NCBI RefSeq assembly: GCF_006171285.1
Contig: NZ_CP040889.1
Coordinates: 2,976,001-3,040,000 of the forward strand
Source: Leclercia adecarboxylata
GTDB taxonomy: Bacteria > Pseudomonadota > Gammaproteobacteria > Enterobacterales > Enterobacteriaceae
Length of the DNA stretch: 64,000 nt
Direction of reading: 5' to 3'
Part shown: positions 46,065 through 56,233 of the stretch, piece by piece
Position numbering within the stretch: position 1 is the first letter of the stretch
Layout: every line of letters starts with the position of its first letter
Position numbers and translations under genes: made by a program
Notes under the pieces: generated by a model
Told to the model about the DNA's origin: nothing
The model's input: only the letters and a program-made list of their open reading frames with translations
The model's database searches: none

Positions 46065-47309
46065 ATGTCCCAGGCGAATCTCAGCGAAATTCTCTTCAAG
46101 CCCAAATTCAAGCACCCGGAAACCTCGACGCTGGTTCGTCGTTTTAACAGCGGCGTACAACCCTCAGTACAATCGGCGCTGGATGGCAAAAACATCCCGC
46201 ACTGGTACCGCATGGTGAACCGTCTGATGTGGATCTGGCGCGGCATCGATCCCCGTGAAATTCTCGACGTGCAGGCGCGTATCGTCATGAGCCAGGCCGA
46301 ACGTACCGACGAGGATCTGTACGATACGGTGGTAGGCTATCGCGGCGGCAACTGGATTTACGAATGGGCAAAACAGGCGATGCTCTGGCAGCAGAAGGCC
46401 AGCCAGGAGGAAGATCCTCTGCTTAGCGGCCAGCACTGGCTGCACGCCTGTAACCTCTACAGCATCGCGGCATACCCGCACCTGAAAGGCGATGAACTGG
46501 CGGAGCAGGCCCAGGCCCTGGCGAACCGCGCCTACCAGGAAGCGGCCCAGCACCTGCCTGGCCGGATGCGCGAAATCAGCTTTACCATCCCCGGCGGCCC
46601 GGCGGTGACCGGCTTCCTGCATATGCCCCCGGGCGACGGCCCTTTCCCGACGGTGATGATGTGCGGCGGCCTCGACTCCCTGCAAACCGATTACTACAGC
46701 CTGTATGAGCGCTACCTGGCGCCGAAAGGGCTGGCGATGCTGACCCTCGACATGCCATCGATTGGCTTCTCGTCAAAATGGAAACTGACGCAGGATTCCA
46801 GCTTGCTCCACCAGCATGCCCTGAAAGCGCTGGAACAGAATCCGTGGGTGGATCACACCCGGGTGGCGGCGTTTGGCTTCCGCTTTGGCGCCAATGTCGC
46901 CGTTCGTCTGGCCTATCTGGAATCATCACGCCTGAAGGCGGTGGCCTGTCTGGGGCCGGTGGTTCACGCCCTGTTAAGTGAACCCGCCCGTCAGGGCAGC
47001 GTGCCGGAGATGTATCTTGATGTGCTGGCCAGCCGACTGGGTATGCACGATGCCTCGGACGAGGCGCTGCGCGTGGAGCTCAATCGCTACTCCCTGAAAA
47101 TGCAGGGGCTGCTGGGCCGCCGTTGCCCTACGCCAATGCTCTCTGGTTTCTGGAAAAACGATCCGTTCAGCCCGGAGGAGGAGTCCCGCTTAATCACCTC
47201 GTCATCTGTGGATGGCAAACTGCTGGAGGTGCCGTTCAGCCCGGTGTATGAGAATTTTGACAAAGCCTTGCAGCAGATCACGCGCTGGATCCATCAGAGA
47301 TTGAGTTAA
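46065..47309 (+). CDS. frsA: Esterase FrsA (fermentation-respiration switch protein)
   Basis: An alpha/beta-hydrolase of 414 residues, the YafA/FrsA family (DUF1100). In enteric bacteria it binds unphosphorylated EIIA-Glc and affects the balance of fermentation and respiration; its esterase activity is weak or debated. The N-terminus [20 protein letters not shown] and the hydrolase core [20 protein letters not shown] are visible, with Phe-Arg-Phe rather than a standard GxSxG at the elbow. It stands alone, 56 nt after the gpt terminator. Confidence 0.93.
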   Translation: MSQANLSEILFKPKFKHPETSTLVRRFNSGVQPSVQSALDGKNIPHWYRMVNRLMWIWRGIDPREILDVQARIVMSQAERTDEDLYDTVVGYRGGNWIYEWAKQAMLWQQKASQEEDPLLSGQHWLHACNLYSIAAYPHLKGDELAEQAQALANRAYQEAAQHLPGRMREISFTIPGGPAVTGFLHMPPGDGPFPTVMMCGGLDSLQTDYYSLYERYLAPKGLAMLTLDMPSIGFSSKWKLTQDSSLLHQHALKALEQNPWVDHTRVAAFGFRFGANVAVRLAYLESSRLKAVACLGPVVHALLSEPARQGSVPEMYLDVLASRLGMHDASDEALRVELNRYSLKMQGLLGRRCPTPMLSGFWKNDPFSPEEESRLITSSSVDGKLLEVPFSPVYENFDKALQQITRWIHQRLS

Positions 47310-47366
47310 GAGATTGCTAATTTTTTGAGGTTTGGTAAAACAGTGGCTTCACAAAAGGAGATCGCA

Positions 47367-47768
47367 ATGACGTTACCGAGTGGACATCCGAAAAGTAGAA
47401 TGATCAAGAAGTTTATGGCTCTTGGCCCCTACATCCGCGAAGAGCAGTGCGAAGAGAATCGTTTCTTTTTCGATTGCCTGGCCGTGTGCGTTAACGTAAA
47501 GCCAGCGCCGGAGAAGCGCGAATTCTGGGGATGGTGGATGGAAATGGAAGCCGAAGAGTCACGCTTCACTTATAACTACCAGTTTGGCCTGTTCGATAAA
47601 GAGGGTCACTGGCAGGCGATGGCCATTAAGGATCCGGAAGTGGTCCAGCGCCTTGAGCACACCCTGCGTGAATTCCATGAAAAAGCCCGTGCGCTGCTGG
47701 CAACGTTCGATCTTAAACTCGAGCCTGCTGATGATTTCACCAACGAGCCGGTGAAATTAACGGCATAA
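47367..47768 (+). CDS. crl: Sigma factor-binding protein Crl
   Basis: Small protein (133 residues) that promotes assembly of RNA polymerase with sigma S, supporting curli and other stationary-phase genes. Conserved blocks are [20 protein letters not shown] and [20 protein letters not shown]. The ATG at 47367 is preceded by AAAAGGAG; the upstream open frame is not conserved. Confidence 0.96.
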   Translation: MTLPSGHPKSRMIKKFMALGPYIREEQCEENRFFFDCLAVCVNVKPAPEKREFWGWWMEMEAEESRFTYNYQFGLFDKEGHWQAMAIKDPEVVQRLEHTLREFHEKARALLATFDLKLEPADDFTNEPVKLTA

Positions 47769-47792
47769 CGTCTGGCGCGAAAAACAGACAAT

Positions 47793-47824
47793 AAAAAACC
47801 CGGCATCGAGCCGGGTTTTTTTTA
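47793..47824. terminator. Bidirectional terminator between crl and phoE
   Basis: AACCCGGC-ATCGA-GCCGGGTT with A-rich left and T-rich right flanks serves both converging genes. Confidence 0.88.
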
Positions 47825-47834
47825 TTTGCATAAA

Positions 47835-48886
47835 TCAGAACTGGTAGGTCACACCCAGCGCAACGATATCATCGCTGCTCACGCCCAGTTTATTATCGTC
47901 GTCAATCTGGTTGATTTTATAATCAACAAACGCCGACATATTTTTGTTGAAATAATAGGTCGCGCCGACGTCGATATATTTCACGATATCTTCATCACCG
48001 ATACCTTCAATATCCTTACCTTTAGACTGGACATAACCCAGGGAGGACGCAGACCAAAGTCAAATTGATATTGCGCAACGGCTTCGAAGTTTTGCGCTTT
48101 ATTAGCGAAACCACCAGAGATTGGCGTCATATTACGCGTTTCGGTGTACATGGCTGCCAGGTAAACGTTGTTCGCGTCATATTTCAGACCGGTGCCCCAG
48201 GCTTCAGCTTTTTCACCTTCGCCGCGTGCCAGCAGATTCTGGGCATTGGTGCGGTCAGAGTTGGTGTAAGCGCCGCTGATAGCGAAATCGCTGCCGCCGA
48301 AATCATAGGTCAGTGCAGTACCGAAACCGTCGCCGTTCTGTTTTTTGGCTTCGCGCCCTTCGTTTTTACCCTGATATTGCAGGGTCAGATCCAGGCCATC
48401 AATGGCGCCGAAGAAGTCGGTATTACGGTAGGTTGCCAGACCGCTGGCGCGTTTGGTCATGAAGTTGTCGGTCTGCCCGGAAGAGTCACCGCCGAATTCC
48501 GGGAACATATCGGTCCAGGCTTCAACGTCATACAGCGCGCCCAGGTTACGACCGTAATCGATTGAACCAAAGTCCTTCAGCTTAATACCGGCGAAGGCCA
48601 GACGGGTTTTCTGCGTTGCGTCGCTTTCGGCTTTATTGCCGGAGAATTCTGCTTCCCAGCGGCCATAACCGGTCAGCTGTTCGTTGATCTGCGTTTCGCC
48701 TTTAAAGCCGAAACGCACGTAAGTCTGGTCACCATCTTTAGCATCATCATCGCTGATATAACGCATGGCTTTTACTTTACCGTACACGTCCAGTTTATTG
48801 CCGTTTTTATTAAATACTTCGGCTGCCTGTACAGATGAAGTTGCCACAACGCTCATTACCACTAATGCCAGAGTACTCTTTTTCAT
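47835..48886 (-). pseudogene. phoE: Phosphoporin PhoE, frameshifted
   Basis: Outer-membrane trimeric porin of the OmpC/OmpF/PhoE family, induced by phosphate starvation. The signal peptide and about 280 residues are intact, through YQFDFGLRP. Then one base is missing near 48044/48045 (CGTCC-TCCCTGGG on the coding strand), and the frame runs into a stop about 22 codons later. Restoring one base gives exactly 350 codons ending [15 protein letters not shown] at 47835. The shifted product lacks the last strands and the C-terminal Phe needed for BAM recognition, so it should not assemble. A sequencing error cannot be excluded. Confidence 0.85.
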
Positions 48887-48980
48887 TTTCAATCCTGGTT
48901 TTATATATACGCGCTAATATTCGCTGAACAGTCAGCTGATGCTTATGTTCCGTGAAAAAACAGGAAGGGTTTTAACTTTC

Positions 48981-49002
48981 TGTAATGAACGTTTTATGAC
49001 AA
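48981..49002 (-). promoter_or_regulatory. PhoB box upstream of phoE
   Basis: On the minus strand TTGTCATAAAA and CGTTCATTACA form two 11-bp direct units resembling the PhoB half-site (CTGTCAT-A/T-rich). The position about 100 nt before the phoE start suits a pho-regulon promoter. Confidence 0.65.
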
Positions 49003-49189
49003 TCTCAGAATAATTTTAAATAAATGTATTTTTCTGTTTCAGTAATAAAAGTGTCAAAGTTTGCCGCTACGCTTCCTGATCCCGCGCAACAAAGTGGTGG
49101 CCTTAGTGCTAAGGCGGTTGGCAACAGGCCCCAGTCCTGATAAAAAGTCTGATTGATATCATTTCCCCTATTTTGAACGGCAGAGAATC

Positions 49190-50293
49190 ATGAGTGACAG
49201 CCAGACGCTGGTGGTAAAACTCGGTACCAGTGTGTTAACAGGCGGATCGCGCCGCCTTAATCGCGCCCACATTGTTGAGCTTGTGCGCCAGTGCGCGCAG
49301 TTGCACGCCGCAGGGCATCGTATTGTGATTGTCACCTCCGGGGCGATCGCCGCCGGGCGTGAGCACCTGGGCTACCCCGAACTCCCCGCCACCATCGCCT
49401 CCAAGCAGCTGCTGGCGGCGGTAGGGCAAAGCCGCCTGATCCAGCTCTGGGAACAGCTGTTCTCTATCTATGGCATTCACGTCGGGCAGATGCTGCTGAC
49501 CCGCGCCGATATGGAAGACCGGGAGCGTTTCCTCAATGCCCGCGACACCCTGCGCGCGCTGCTGGATAACAACATTGTTCCGGTGATTAACGAAAACGAT
49601 GCGGTCGCTACCGCAGAAATCAAAGTTGGCGACAACGATAACCTCTCAGCGCTGGCCGCCATTCTGGCTGGCGCGGATAAACTGCTGCTGCTGACCGATC
49701 AGCAGGGTCTGTTCACCGCCGACCCGCGCACCAACCCACAGGCTGAGCTGATCACCGATGTGAAAGGCATCGACGACGCGCTGCGCGCCATTGCGGGCGA
49801 CAGCGTCTCTGGCCTCGGCACCGGCGGTATGGGCACCAAGCTGCAGGCGGCCGATGTGGCCTGCCGGGCGGGGATCGACACCATTATTGCCGCAGGCAGC
49901 CGTCCGGGCGTGATTGGCGACGTGGTGGAAGGCATTTCGGTAGGCACCCGTTTCCATGCCGAAGCCACCCCACTGGAAAACCGTAAACGCTGGATCTTCG
50001 GCGCGCCGCCGGCCGGCGAGCTTATTGTGGATGAAGGCGCGACCGCCGCGATTCTGGAAAGAGGCAGCTCATTGCTTCCAAAAGGAATTAAAAGCGTGAC
50101 AGGTAACTTCTCCCGTGGTGAAGTGATTCGAATCTGTAACCAGGAAGGGCGCGACATTGCCCACGGCGTCTGCCGCTACAACAGCGACGCGCTGCGCCGG
50201 ATTGCAGGCCACCATTCACAGCAGATCGATGCCATTCTCGGCTATGAGTACGGCCCGGTTGCTGTCCATCGCGACGACATGATCACCCGTTAA
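49190..50293 (+). CDS. proB: Glutamate 5-kinase
   Basis: First enzyme of proline synthesis, phosphorylating glutamate; feedback-inhibited by proline. It has an amino-acid-kinase domain ([36 protein letters not shown]) followed by a C-terminal PUA domain from about residue 275. Length is 367 residues, as in E. coli. It overlaps no gene; proA begins 10 nt later in the same operon. Confidence 0.97.
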   Translation: MSDSQTLVVKLGTSVLTGGSRRLNRAHIVELVRQCAQLHAAGHRIVIVTSGAIAAGREHLGYPELPATIASKQLLAAVGQSRLIQLWEQLFSIYGIHVGQMLLTRADMEDRERFLNARDTLRALLDNNIVPVINENDAVATAEIKVGDNDNLSALAAILAGADKLLLLTDQQGLFTADPRTNPQAELITDVKGIDDALRAIAGDSVSGLGTGGMGTKLQAADVACRAGIDTIIAAGSRPGVIGDVVEGISVGTRFHAEATPLENRKRWIFGAPPAGELIVDEGATAAILERGSSLLPKGIKSVTGNFSRGEVIRICNQEGRDIAHGVCRYNSDALRRIAGHHSQQIDAILGYEYGPVAVHRDDMITR

Positions 50294-50303
50294 GGAGCAG
50301 GAC

Positions 50304-51557
50304 ATGCTGGAACAAATGGGCGCCGCTGCCAAAGCCGCCTCGTACAAACTGGCGCTCCTTTCCAGCCGCGAGAAAAACCGCGTGCTGGAAAAAATCGCAG
50401 AGTATCTGGAAGCCCAGTCCCACGAGATTTTGCTCGCTAACGAGCAGGATCTGCTGGAAGCCCGCCGCAACGGCCTGAGCGAGGCGCTGCTCGATCGTCT
50501 GGCATTAAACCCCGCGCGCCTGAAAAGCATTGCCGACGACGTGCGTCAGGTATGCAGCCTCGCCGATCCGGTAGGGCAGGTGATTGACGGCGGACTGCTG
50601 GACAGCGGCCTGCGCATCGAACGTCGCCGCGTGCCGCTGGGGGTGATCGGCGTGATCTACGAAGCCCGTCCCAACGTGACCGTAGATGTTGCCTCGCTGT
50701 GCCTGAAAACCGGCAACGCCGCCATCCTGCGCGGCGGGAAAGAGACCTGGCGCACCAACGCCGCCACGGTAAAAGTGATCCAGCAGGCGCTGGAAGAGTG
50801 CGGCCTGCCGGCTGCTGCGATTCAGGCGATTGAAAACCCGGATCGTGCCCTGGTCAACGAAATGCTGCGTATGGACAAATACATCGACATGCTGATCCCG
50901 CGCGGTGGCGCAGGCCTGCACAAGCTGTGCCGCGAGCAGTCGACGATCCCGGTGATCACCGGCGGTATCGGCGTATGCCATATCTTTGTGGATGACACCG
51001 CCGACGTCGACCCGGCCCTTAAGGTCATCGTCAACGCCAAAATCCAGCGTCCAAGTGCCTGTAACTCGGTGGAGACGGTGCTGGTGCATCAGGACATCGC
51101 CGACACCTTCCTGCCAGCGCTCAGCAAGCAGATGGCGGAAAGCGGCGTCACCCTGCATGCCGATGCCAACGCGCTGACACAGCTGCAGAGCGGCCCGGCG
51201 AAGGTTGAAGCGGTGAAAGCGGAGCAGTACGACGACGAGTTTCTGTCGCTGGATCTGAACGTGAAGGTGGTTGCCGATCTCGACGACGCCATCGCGCACA
51301 TTCGTGAACACGGTACCCAGCATTCCGATGCGATCCTCACCCGCACCCTGAGCAATGCGAATCGCTTTATCAACGAAGTGGACTCTTCTGCGGTTTACGT
51401 CAACGCCTCTACCCGCTTCACCGACGGCGGCCAGTTTGGCCTGGGCGCCGAAGTGGCGGTAAGCACCCAGAAGCTCCACGCCCGCGGCCCGATGGGGCTT
51501 GAAGCGCTCACCACCTACAAGTGGATCGGCTTCGGCGACGATACTATTCGCGCGTAA
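50304..51557 (+). CDS. proA: Glutamate-5-semialdehyde dehydrogenase (gamma-glutamyl phosphate reductase)
   Basis: Second enzyme of proline synthesis, reducing gamma-glutamyl phosphate with NADPH. It is an aldehyde-dehydrogenase-fold protein of 417 residues, as in E. coli. The catalytic Cys lies in [14 protein letters not shown], and [19 protein letters not shown] and [20 protein letters not shown] are hallmark blocks. It lies just upstream of thrW, the classic enterobacterial proBA-thrW island site. Confidence 0.97.
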   Translation: MLEQMGAAAKAASYKLALLSSREKNRVLEKIAEYLEAQSHEILLANEQDLLEARRNGLSEALLDRLALNPARLKSIADDVRQVCSLADPVGQVIDGGLLDSGLRIERRRVPLGVIGVIYEARPNVTVDVASLCLKTGNAAILRGGKETWRTNAATVKVIQQALEECGLPAAAIQAIENPDRALVNEMLRMDKYIDMLIPRGGAGLHKLCREQSTIPVITGGIGVCHIFVDDTADVDPALKVIVNAKIQRPSACNSVETVLVHQDIADTFLPALSKQMAESGVTLHADANALTQLQSGPAKVEAVKAEQYDDEFLSLDLNVKVVADLDDAIAHIREHGTQHSDAILTRTLSNANRFINEVDSSAVYVNASTRFTDGGQFGLGAEVAVSTQKLHARGPMGLEALTTYKWIGFGDDTIRA

Positions 51558-51563
51558 TCCCTT

Positions 51564-51592
51564 GCGCGGGCAGCAACTGCTGTTGCCCGCGC
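51564..51592. terminator. Stem between proA and the GGDEF-EAL gene
   Basis: GCGCGGGCAGCA-ACTGC-TGTTGCCCGCGC forms a 12-bp stem with one G-T pair and no T tract, between convergent genes. Function as a terminator is uncertain. Confidence 0.5.
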
Positions 51593-54225
51593 TATCCCTG
51601 ATTATTCTGGCTTGCCCGTTCCTGTGCCGCCGAGTCCAGCGCGGCGATTTGCTCCTTCAGCGCCGTCAGGCTAAGCGGCCTGCTGATTAAGTACCCCTGG
51701 GTTTCATCGCACTCCATCATCATCAGCTTTTGCAGCTGCTCTTCGGTTTCCACCCCTTCTGCGGTAATGCTCAGCGAGAACGCTTTGCCAAGGCCGATAA
51801 TATTTTCGACGATGGTGTTGGCGCTGTCGCTCCCCGGCATGCCGTCGATAAAGGATTTATCCAGCTTGATGCCATCGAACGGGAAATTGCGCAGGTAGCT
51901 CAGGGAGGAGTAGCCGGTGCCGAAATCGTCCATCAGCAGCTTCACGCCCAGTTTCTTCAGCGCCAGCATGATTTCGAGGCTGTTCTCCGGGTTCCACAGC
52001 GTGGCATTCTCGGTCACTTCGATCTCCAGCCGGGCCGGATCCAGCTGCGACTCCTGCAGCGCCTCCCTGATGCGATCCACCACCTGCCAGGATCGGAACT
52101 CGACCGCAGAGATGTTCACCGATACCGAGAGGCCATGCAGCGTCTGCTGCGCATCCCGGCAGGCAGTTTTCAGCACCCAGTCGCTGAGCGGGATAATCAG
52201 CCCGGTCTCTTCGGCGAGGGAGATAAACTGATCCGGCATGATCAGACCAAGTTCGGGATGATGCCAGCGGATGAGTGCCTCCACGGCGATGATCCGTGAT
52301 GAGTTGTGGCCATAGCGCGGCTGGTAGACAAGACTGAACTGCTCTTTCTTGATGCCCTCGCGCAGGCTCTCTTCCATCTCCCGGCGCTGCACTATCTGCT
52401 CTGCCATTTCCGGGGTGTAAAACATCCACCTGTTACGCCCGGTGGTTTTGGCCCGGTACAGCGCAATGTCGGAGAACCGCAGCAGCTCGCCCGCGTCGAC
52501 GGCATCATGCGGTGCCATGGCGATCCCGATGCTGGCCCCGATCACGATCTCATTTCCGTTGATCAGGAAAGGACGCGTCAGCTCGGTGATGATGCGTTCG
52601 CACAGGGTCTCAATGTAGCGCCGGTCGTGAATGTCGGAGATGATCAGAATAAACTCGTCCCCGCCCTGGCGCGCCACCAGATCGTAATCCCGGATGCAGG
52701 CCCGTAACCGGGCCGAGACCTCATGCAGCACGCTATCACCGGCACCGTGGCCGAACAGATCGTTGACCGGCTTAAACTTATCGAGATCGAGACTCAGCAT
52801 CGCCAGCGGATGTACCTGCGTAGGCTGCGCCCGCAGCTTGCCCTCCAGAAACTCGCGCATGCGCACCCGGTTGGGCAGCCCGGTGAGATCGTCGTGTCGG
52901 GAGAGATACTCCACGCGCGCCTGGGCCTCGACTTCGAGGGTGACATCCGTGGCGGTGCCGCGGTAGCCGGTGATCCCCTCCGGCGCGACAACGGGTTTGA
53001 TCGCAATGTGGCAGTAGCGCTGGTGGCCCATCGCCGACAGATAGCGGCAGTGCAGCAGGCGGCGATGGCCCGTCTGGCCGGGCAGGGTGATCCACTCCAC
53101 CAGCGACTGGTTTTCTGCCTCCATAAACTCGCTGAGTGGGCGGCCGATCCAGGACGAGATACTGTGCCCCGTGATCCCCGGAAAACGCTCAGAAAGCCAG
53201 GTGAAACGCAGTTCGGTGTCCGTCTCCCAGATCCAGTCCGTGGTGGCCTCGGCGACGTCACGAAAACGTCTTTCGCTGGCGGTCAGCGCCAGACGGTTCT
53301 GCGCCAGCAGCCAGGTATTTTCGTCATACATACGCGCCTTTTTCAGCGCGTTGCGCCCCAGTATCACGCCGGGAACAGCGGTGCAGAGCGCGAGCAGGAT
53401 CAGCAGCGGCAGGATATAGCGCATCAGCTCCCGCCCCGGATCCTCACTTTTCCACTCAAAAGTGACCTGCTGACCATCAACCGGGAGCGTCGCCGTCCCG
53501 CGGCGACCTGCCAGCTTCGGCGCGCCCTTATGCTGCACGCGTGTCTCGGCGATTCCGTACTCCTCACCCAGCGCGGTGAGCTTACGCCCATCCAGCACGT
53601 CCACAAACACCAGCACCGAGGCGGAACCAGGAGCAACATTAATGCTTGAGTCATCACCCGTGGTGATGCGCGCTGCCGCCACGAGTGCCGGATGGCCATC
53701 CTTCATCACCACCGTACTCGCCACTGGCATGGCGTCAGGCTTATCTATTTTTTGCGTCAGATCGGGCAAGGGATCGTCACCCAGCCAGGATTGCAGGGAG
53801 TGCGCCACCAGCTTGCCGTTAATCACGCTGTAGCGAGTCTGCCCGCTACCGTCGAGCACGAACAGCCCTTCGTACTCAAAATCGCGCCACAGCGAAGCGC
53901 CCATATTCTGGCGGGTATAGGCCCAGTCAGTGTCCACCCTGGGGTGAAGATGCTGGTAGGCCTCGCCCCACCAGGCATAGTCTTTGATGTGGGTCGTGAG
54001 CGTATCGACACGGTTATAGATCGCCTTTTGCAGCAGCATGGCGCTGTGCTTATCGCTGTCTTCGTTGATATTGCGCACGATGGTCAGCAACGCGATGATG
54101 GCGATGATAAACAGCATCGCCAGCAGAGACACCATCACCAGCAGGGCGCGTTTGATAAAGCTGGCGGTTCTTTTCGGCTCAAGGTCCGTGCCGGCTACGT
54201 CATCGGAGACAAAAAATTTATGCAT
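51592..54225 (-). CDS. Membrane-bound GGDEF-EAL cyclic-di-GMP signalling protein
   Basis: An 877-residue inner-membrane protein. A first helix at about residues 28-51 and a second at about 268-290 flank a periplasmic CHASE4-like sensor region. A PAS domain (about 310-430), a GGDEF domain and an EAL domain follow. The GGDEF motif is intact at 521-525, with the inhibitory-site RDYD five residues upstream. EAL is intact at 649-651, with VNISAVEF, LEIEVTEN, MDDFGTGYSS and ETEEQ all present. Both cyclase and phosphodiesterase activities are therefore possible. E. coli K-12 has no such gene between proA and thrW. The signal sensed is unknown. Confidence 0.9.
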   Translation of the reverse strand: MHKFFVSDDVAGTDLEPKRTASFIKRALLVMVSLLAMLFIIAIIALLTIVRNINEDSDKHSAMLLQKAIYNRVDTLTTHIKDYAWWGEAYQHLHPRVDTDWAYTRQNMGASLWRDFEYEGLFVLDGSGQTRYSVINGKLVAHSLQSWLGDDPLPDLTQKIDKPDAMPVASTVVMKDGHPALVAAARITTGDDSSINVAPGSASVLVFVDVLDGRKLTALGEEYGIAETRVQHKGAPKLAGRRGTATLPVDGQQVTFEWKSEDPGRELMRYILPLLILLALCTAVPGVILGRNALKKARMYDENTWLLAQNRLALTASERRFRDVAEATTDWIWETDTELRFTWLSERFPGITGHSISSWIGRPLSEFMEAENQSLVEWITLPGQTGHRRLLHCRYLSAMGHQRYCHIAIKPVVAPEGITGYRGTATDVTLEVEAQARVEYLSRHDDLTGLPNRVRMREFLEGKLRAQPTQVHPLAMLSLDLDKFKPVNDLFGHGAGDSVLHEVSARLRACIRDYDLVARQGGDEFILIISDIHDRRYIETLCERIITELTRPFLINGNEIVIGASIGIAMAPHDAVDAGELLRFSDIALYRAKTTGRNRWMFYTPEMAEQIVQRREMEESLREGIKKEQFSLVYQPRYGHNSSRIIAVEALIRWHHPELGLIMPDQFISLAEETGLIIPLSDWVLKTACRDAQQTLHGLSVSVNISAVEFRSWQVVDRIREALQESQLDPARLEIEVTENATLWNPENSLEIMLALKKLGVKLLMDDFGTGYSSLSYLRNFPFDGIKLDKSFIDGMPGSDSANTIVENIIGLGKAFSLSITAEGVETEEQLQKLMMMECDETQGYLISRPLSLTALKEQIAALDSAAQERASQNNQG

Positions 54226-54532
54226 TATTCACCCACTCTCTCAGGCTTTTCTTCGTTCCGGTCTCTGTAAGTATCGACCTGTTCTGGCGGGGCTTGATTT
54301 TAATAAGTTAAAACTGAAGATAGACGATCCTGGAAAGATGCGGGGAGAGGGGGCAGGCAGTGTGGGTAAATAGTCGCCAGCGAAGCGGTTGAAAAAGCCA
54401 AAAGAGGGCAGTAACCCTTCGGTTTGTGTTGATTTTGTTCATGGTGCTGCAAAAAACAACAACCAAAAGGCGAAGGCTTGACGGGGTGGGCGCTTTTTCT
54501 TACCCTTTTACACCGAAGCACCCCTCCTGAAA
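54226..54532 (+). promoter_or_regulatory. Intergenic region with the thrW promoter
   Basis: This 307-nt gap contains no gene. A promoter for the tRNA is visible: -35 TTGACG (54478-54483), a 17-bp spacer and -10 TACCCT (54501-54506), placed about 25 nt before the tRNA. The left part is the upstream region of the GGDEF-EAL gene. Confidence 0.65.
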
Positions 54533-54608
54533 GCCGATATAGCTCAGTTGGTAGAGCAGCGCATTCGTAATGCGAAGGTCGTAGGTTCGACTCCTATTAT
54601 CGGCACCA
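54533..54608 (+). tRNA. thrW: tRNA-Thr (CGT)
   Basis: A 76-nt tRNA beginning GCCGATATAGCTCAG with anticodon CGT in TTCGTAA and an encoded CCA. It occupies the thrW position after proBA, a recurrent integration site in enterobacteria (CP4-6 in E. coli K-12). Confidence 0.98.
54585..54608 (+). other. Presumed left attachment site at the 3' end of thrW
   Basis: The T-arm and acceptor end of thrW is followed within 165 nt by a P4-type integrase reading away from it, the standard layout for tRNA-targeting islands. The matching right-hand copy was not found by eye in the window, so the exact core is not defined. Confidence 0.5.
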
Positions 54609-54722
54609 TTTCAAACTCTTCCCAGGTCTACCGAAATCAACTCAAAGCCCGTATACTGCGGACTCTAGCCCGTATCTTATCTCCTGTTATCAACTGGACT
54701 CAACCAGAATCAAGTTACAGTT

Positions 54723-54770
54723 GGGGGCATAAGTGGGGGCATTCTGTGTTCGGTTCAGGGAGATGCCCCC
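54723..54770 (+). repeat. GGGGGCAT repeats upstream of the integrase
   Basis: Two direct copies of GGGGGCAT (54723-54730 and 54735-54742) are followed by an inverted copy ATGCCCCC (54763-54770). The ribosome-binding site AGGGAG (54757-54762) lies in the loop of the possible hairpin. Such G-rich repeats near P4-type integrase genes are candidates for arm-type binding sites or autoregulation. Confidence 0.6.
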
Positions 54771-54771
54771 A

Positions 54772-55992
54772 ATGAAGCTTAATGCGCGACAGGTAGATGC
54801 TGCTAAACCCAGAGAGAAAGCCTATAAGCTGGCAGATGGAGCTGGTTTGTATCTTGAGGTTGTTCCTTCTGGTTCCAGATACTGGCGGATGAAATATCGC
54901 TTCAATGGAAAAGAGAAGCGTATGGCTTTTGGTGTCTATCCGGCAGTGTCCCTTGCACAAGCGAGGGCACTGCGTGATGAAGCCAAGAAAAAGCTGGCTG
55001 AGGGTATCGATCCATCATTTGCTAAGAAAGAAGAAAAGCTGGTTCGGGATGTGCAGCTCAACAACACGTTCCAGTCTGTGGCGCTTGAATGGCACGGAAC
55101 GAAGGTAAGCCGATGGTCAGAAGGTTATGCCTCCGACATTATCGAAGCTTTCAATAAAGATATTTTTCCCTATATCGGCCAGCAGCCGGTGAATGAAATC
55201 AAACCGCTGGTTCTGCTTAATGTGCTGCGTCAAATGGAAAGCCGTGGCGCGACAGAGAAGGCCAAGAAGGTTCGCCAGCGTTGCAGTGAAGTTTTTCGTT
55301 ACGCCATCGTTACCGGCCGTGCGGAATATAACCCTGCAGCGGATCTTACCAGCGCGATGTCAGGGCATGAATCGAAGCATTATCCCTTCCTTACCGTTGA
55401 GGAGTTACCTGATTTCTTTAAAGCTCTCTCTGGTTATACAGGCAGCCCGCTGGTTGTTCTTGCCGCACGTTTGCTGATCCTTACGGGAGTTCGCACCGGC
55501 GAGCTTCGAGGTGCTTTCTGGAGTGAGTTTGACCTTGAGAAAGCGGTGTGGGAAATTCCTGCCGACCGAATGAAGATGAAATGGCCTCACCTTGTCCCCC
55601 TCTCTACCCAAGCACTAGAGATCGTACAGCAGCTCAAAGTGATGTCTGGGCAATATCCTCTGGTGTTTCCTGGGAGGAATGATCCCCGCAAAACGATGAG
55701 CGAAGCGAGTATTAATCAGGTGTTTAAGCGGATTGGATACACGGGGAAGGTAACGGGGCATGGTTTCCGTCACACGATGAGTACGATTTTGCATGAGGAA
55801 GGGTTCAATACGGCGTGGATTGAAACCCAGCTTGCGCATGTCGATAAGAACGCGATTCGTGGGACGTACAACCATGCGTTGTATCTGGAAGGAAGGAGGA
55901 AGATGATGCAGTGGTACGGGGAATGTATTGAAAGTATGTTTGAAAGAAAAGTAGCCGTTAAATTGCAGGCTAATACAAAGGAGCGGTATTGA
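54772..55992 (+). CDS. Tyrosine recombinase (P4-type integrase)
   Basis: A 406-residue site-specific recombinase of the phage-P4/CP4 family, expected to integrate and excise the element at thrW. An N-terminal DUF4102 arm-binding domain is followed by a SAM-like core-binding domain and the catalytic domain. Catalytic residues are R241 (LTGVRTGEL), H330 and R333 (HGFRH) and the nucleophile Y366 (GTYNHAL). ATG 54772 is chosen because AGGGAG is 9 nt upstream. It looks complete. Confidence 0.95.
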   Translation: MKLNARQVDAAKPREKAYKLADGAGLYLEVVPSGSRYWRMKYRFNGKEKRMAFGVYPAVSLAQARALRDEAKKKLAEGIDPSFAKKEEKLVRDVQLNNTFQSVALEWHGTKVSRWSEGYASDIIEAFNKDIFPYIGQQPVNEIKPLVLLNVLRQMESRGATEKAKKVRQRCSEVFRYAIVTGRAEYNPAADLTSAMSGHESKHYPFLTVEELPDFFKALSGYTGSPLVVLAARLLILTGVRTGELRGAFWSEFDLEKAVWEIPADRMKMKWPHLVPLSTQALEIVQQLKVMSGQYPLVFPGRNDPRKTMSEASINQVFKRIGYTGKVTGHGFRHTMSTILHEEGFNTAWIETQLAHVDKNAIRGTYNHALYLEGRRKMMQWYGECIESMFERKVAVKLQANTKERY

Positions 55993-56233
55993 GCTAGATT
56001 GTTCCTTCTAAGCATTCTGCAATGTGACGGTTGCTAAGGAAGCTATAAAGCAAACCGCATAATGCATGATATGCAGATATGATTCGTCGTGATGTTCTTC
56101 ACGATGTCGCGTTCAACATTAGATTTAGTATGGAATTATGCTTTCGTATTTTTTATACTTTCTTCAAAATTATCCATAATTTTCATGTTGTTCAGATTAT
56201 ATCCTGAACCAGAACTGCAAGGTAGCAAGCCGA
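55993..56233 (+). promoter_or_regulatory. Promoter region of the three-gene operon
   Basis: This 241-nt AT-rich region separates the integrase from the operon. It holds a perfect 6-bp inverted repeat TCGTGA-TGTTCT-TCACGA (56087-56104), a possible operator. No convincing sigma-70 pair could be fixed. No regulator gene is encoded next to it. Confidence 0.4.

Noticed and set aside
54548..54775. Open frame covering tRNA-Thr
   Set aside because: It overlaps the tRNA and the integrase upstream repeats; there is no coding evidence.
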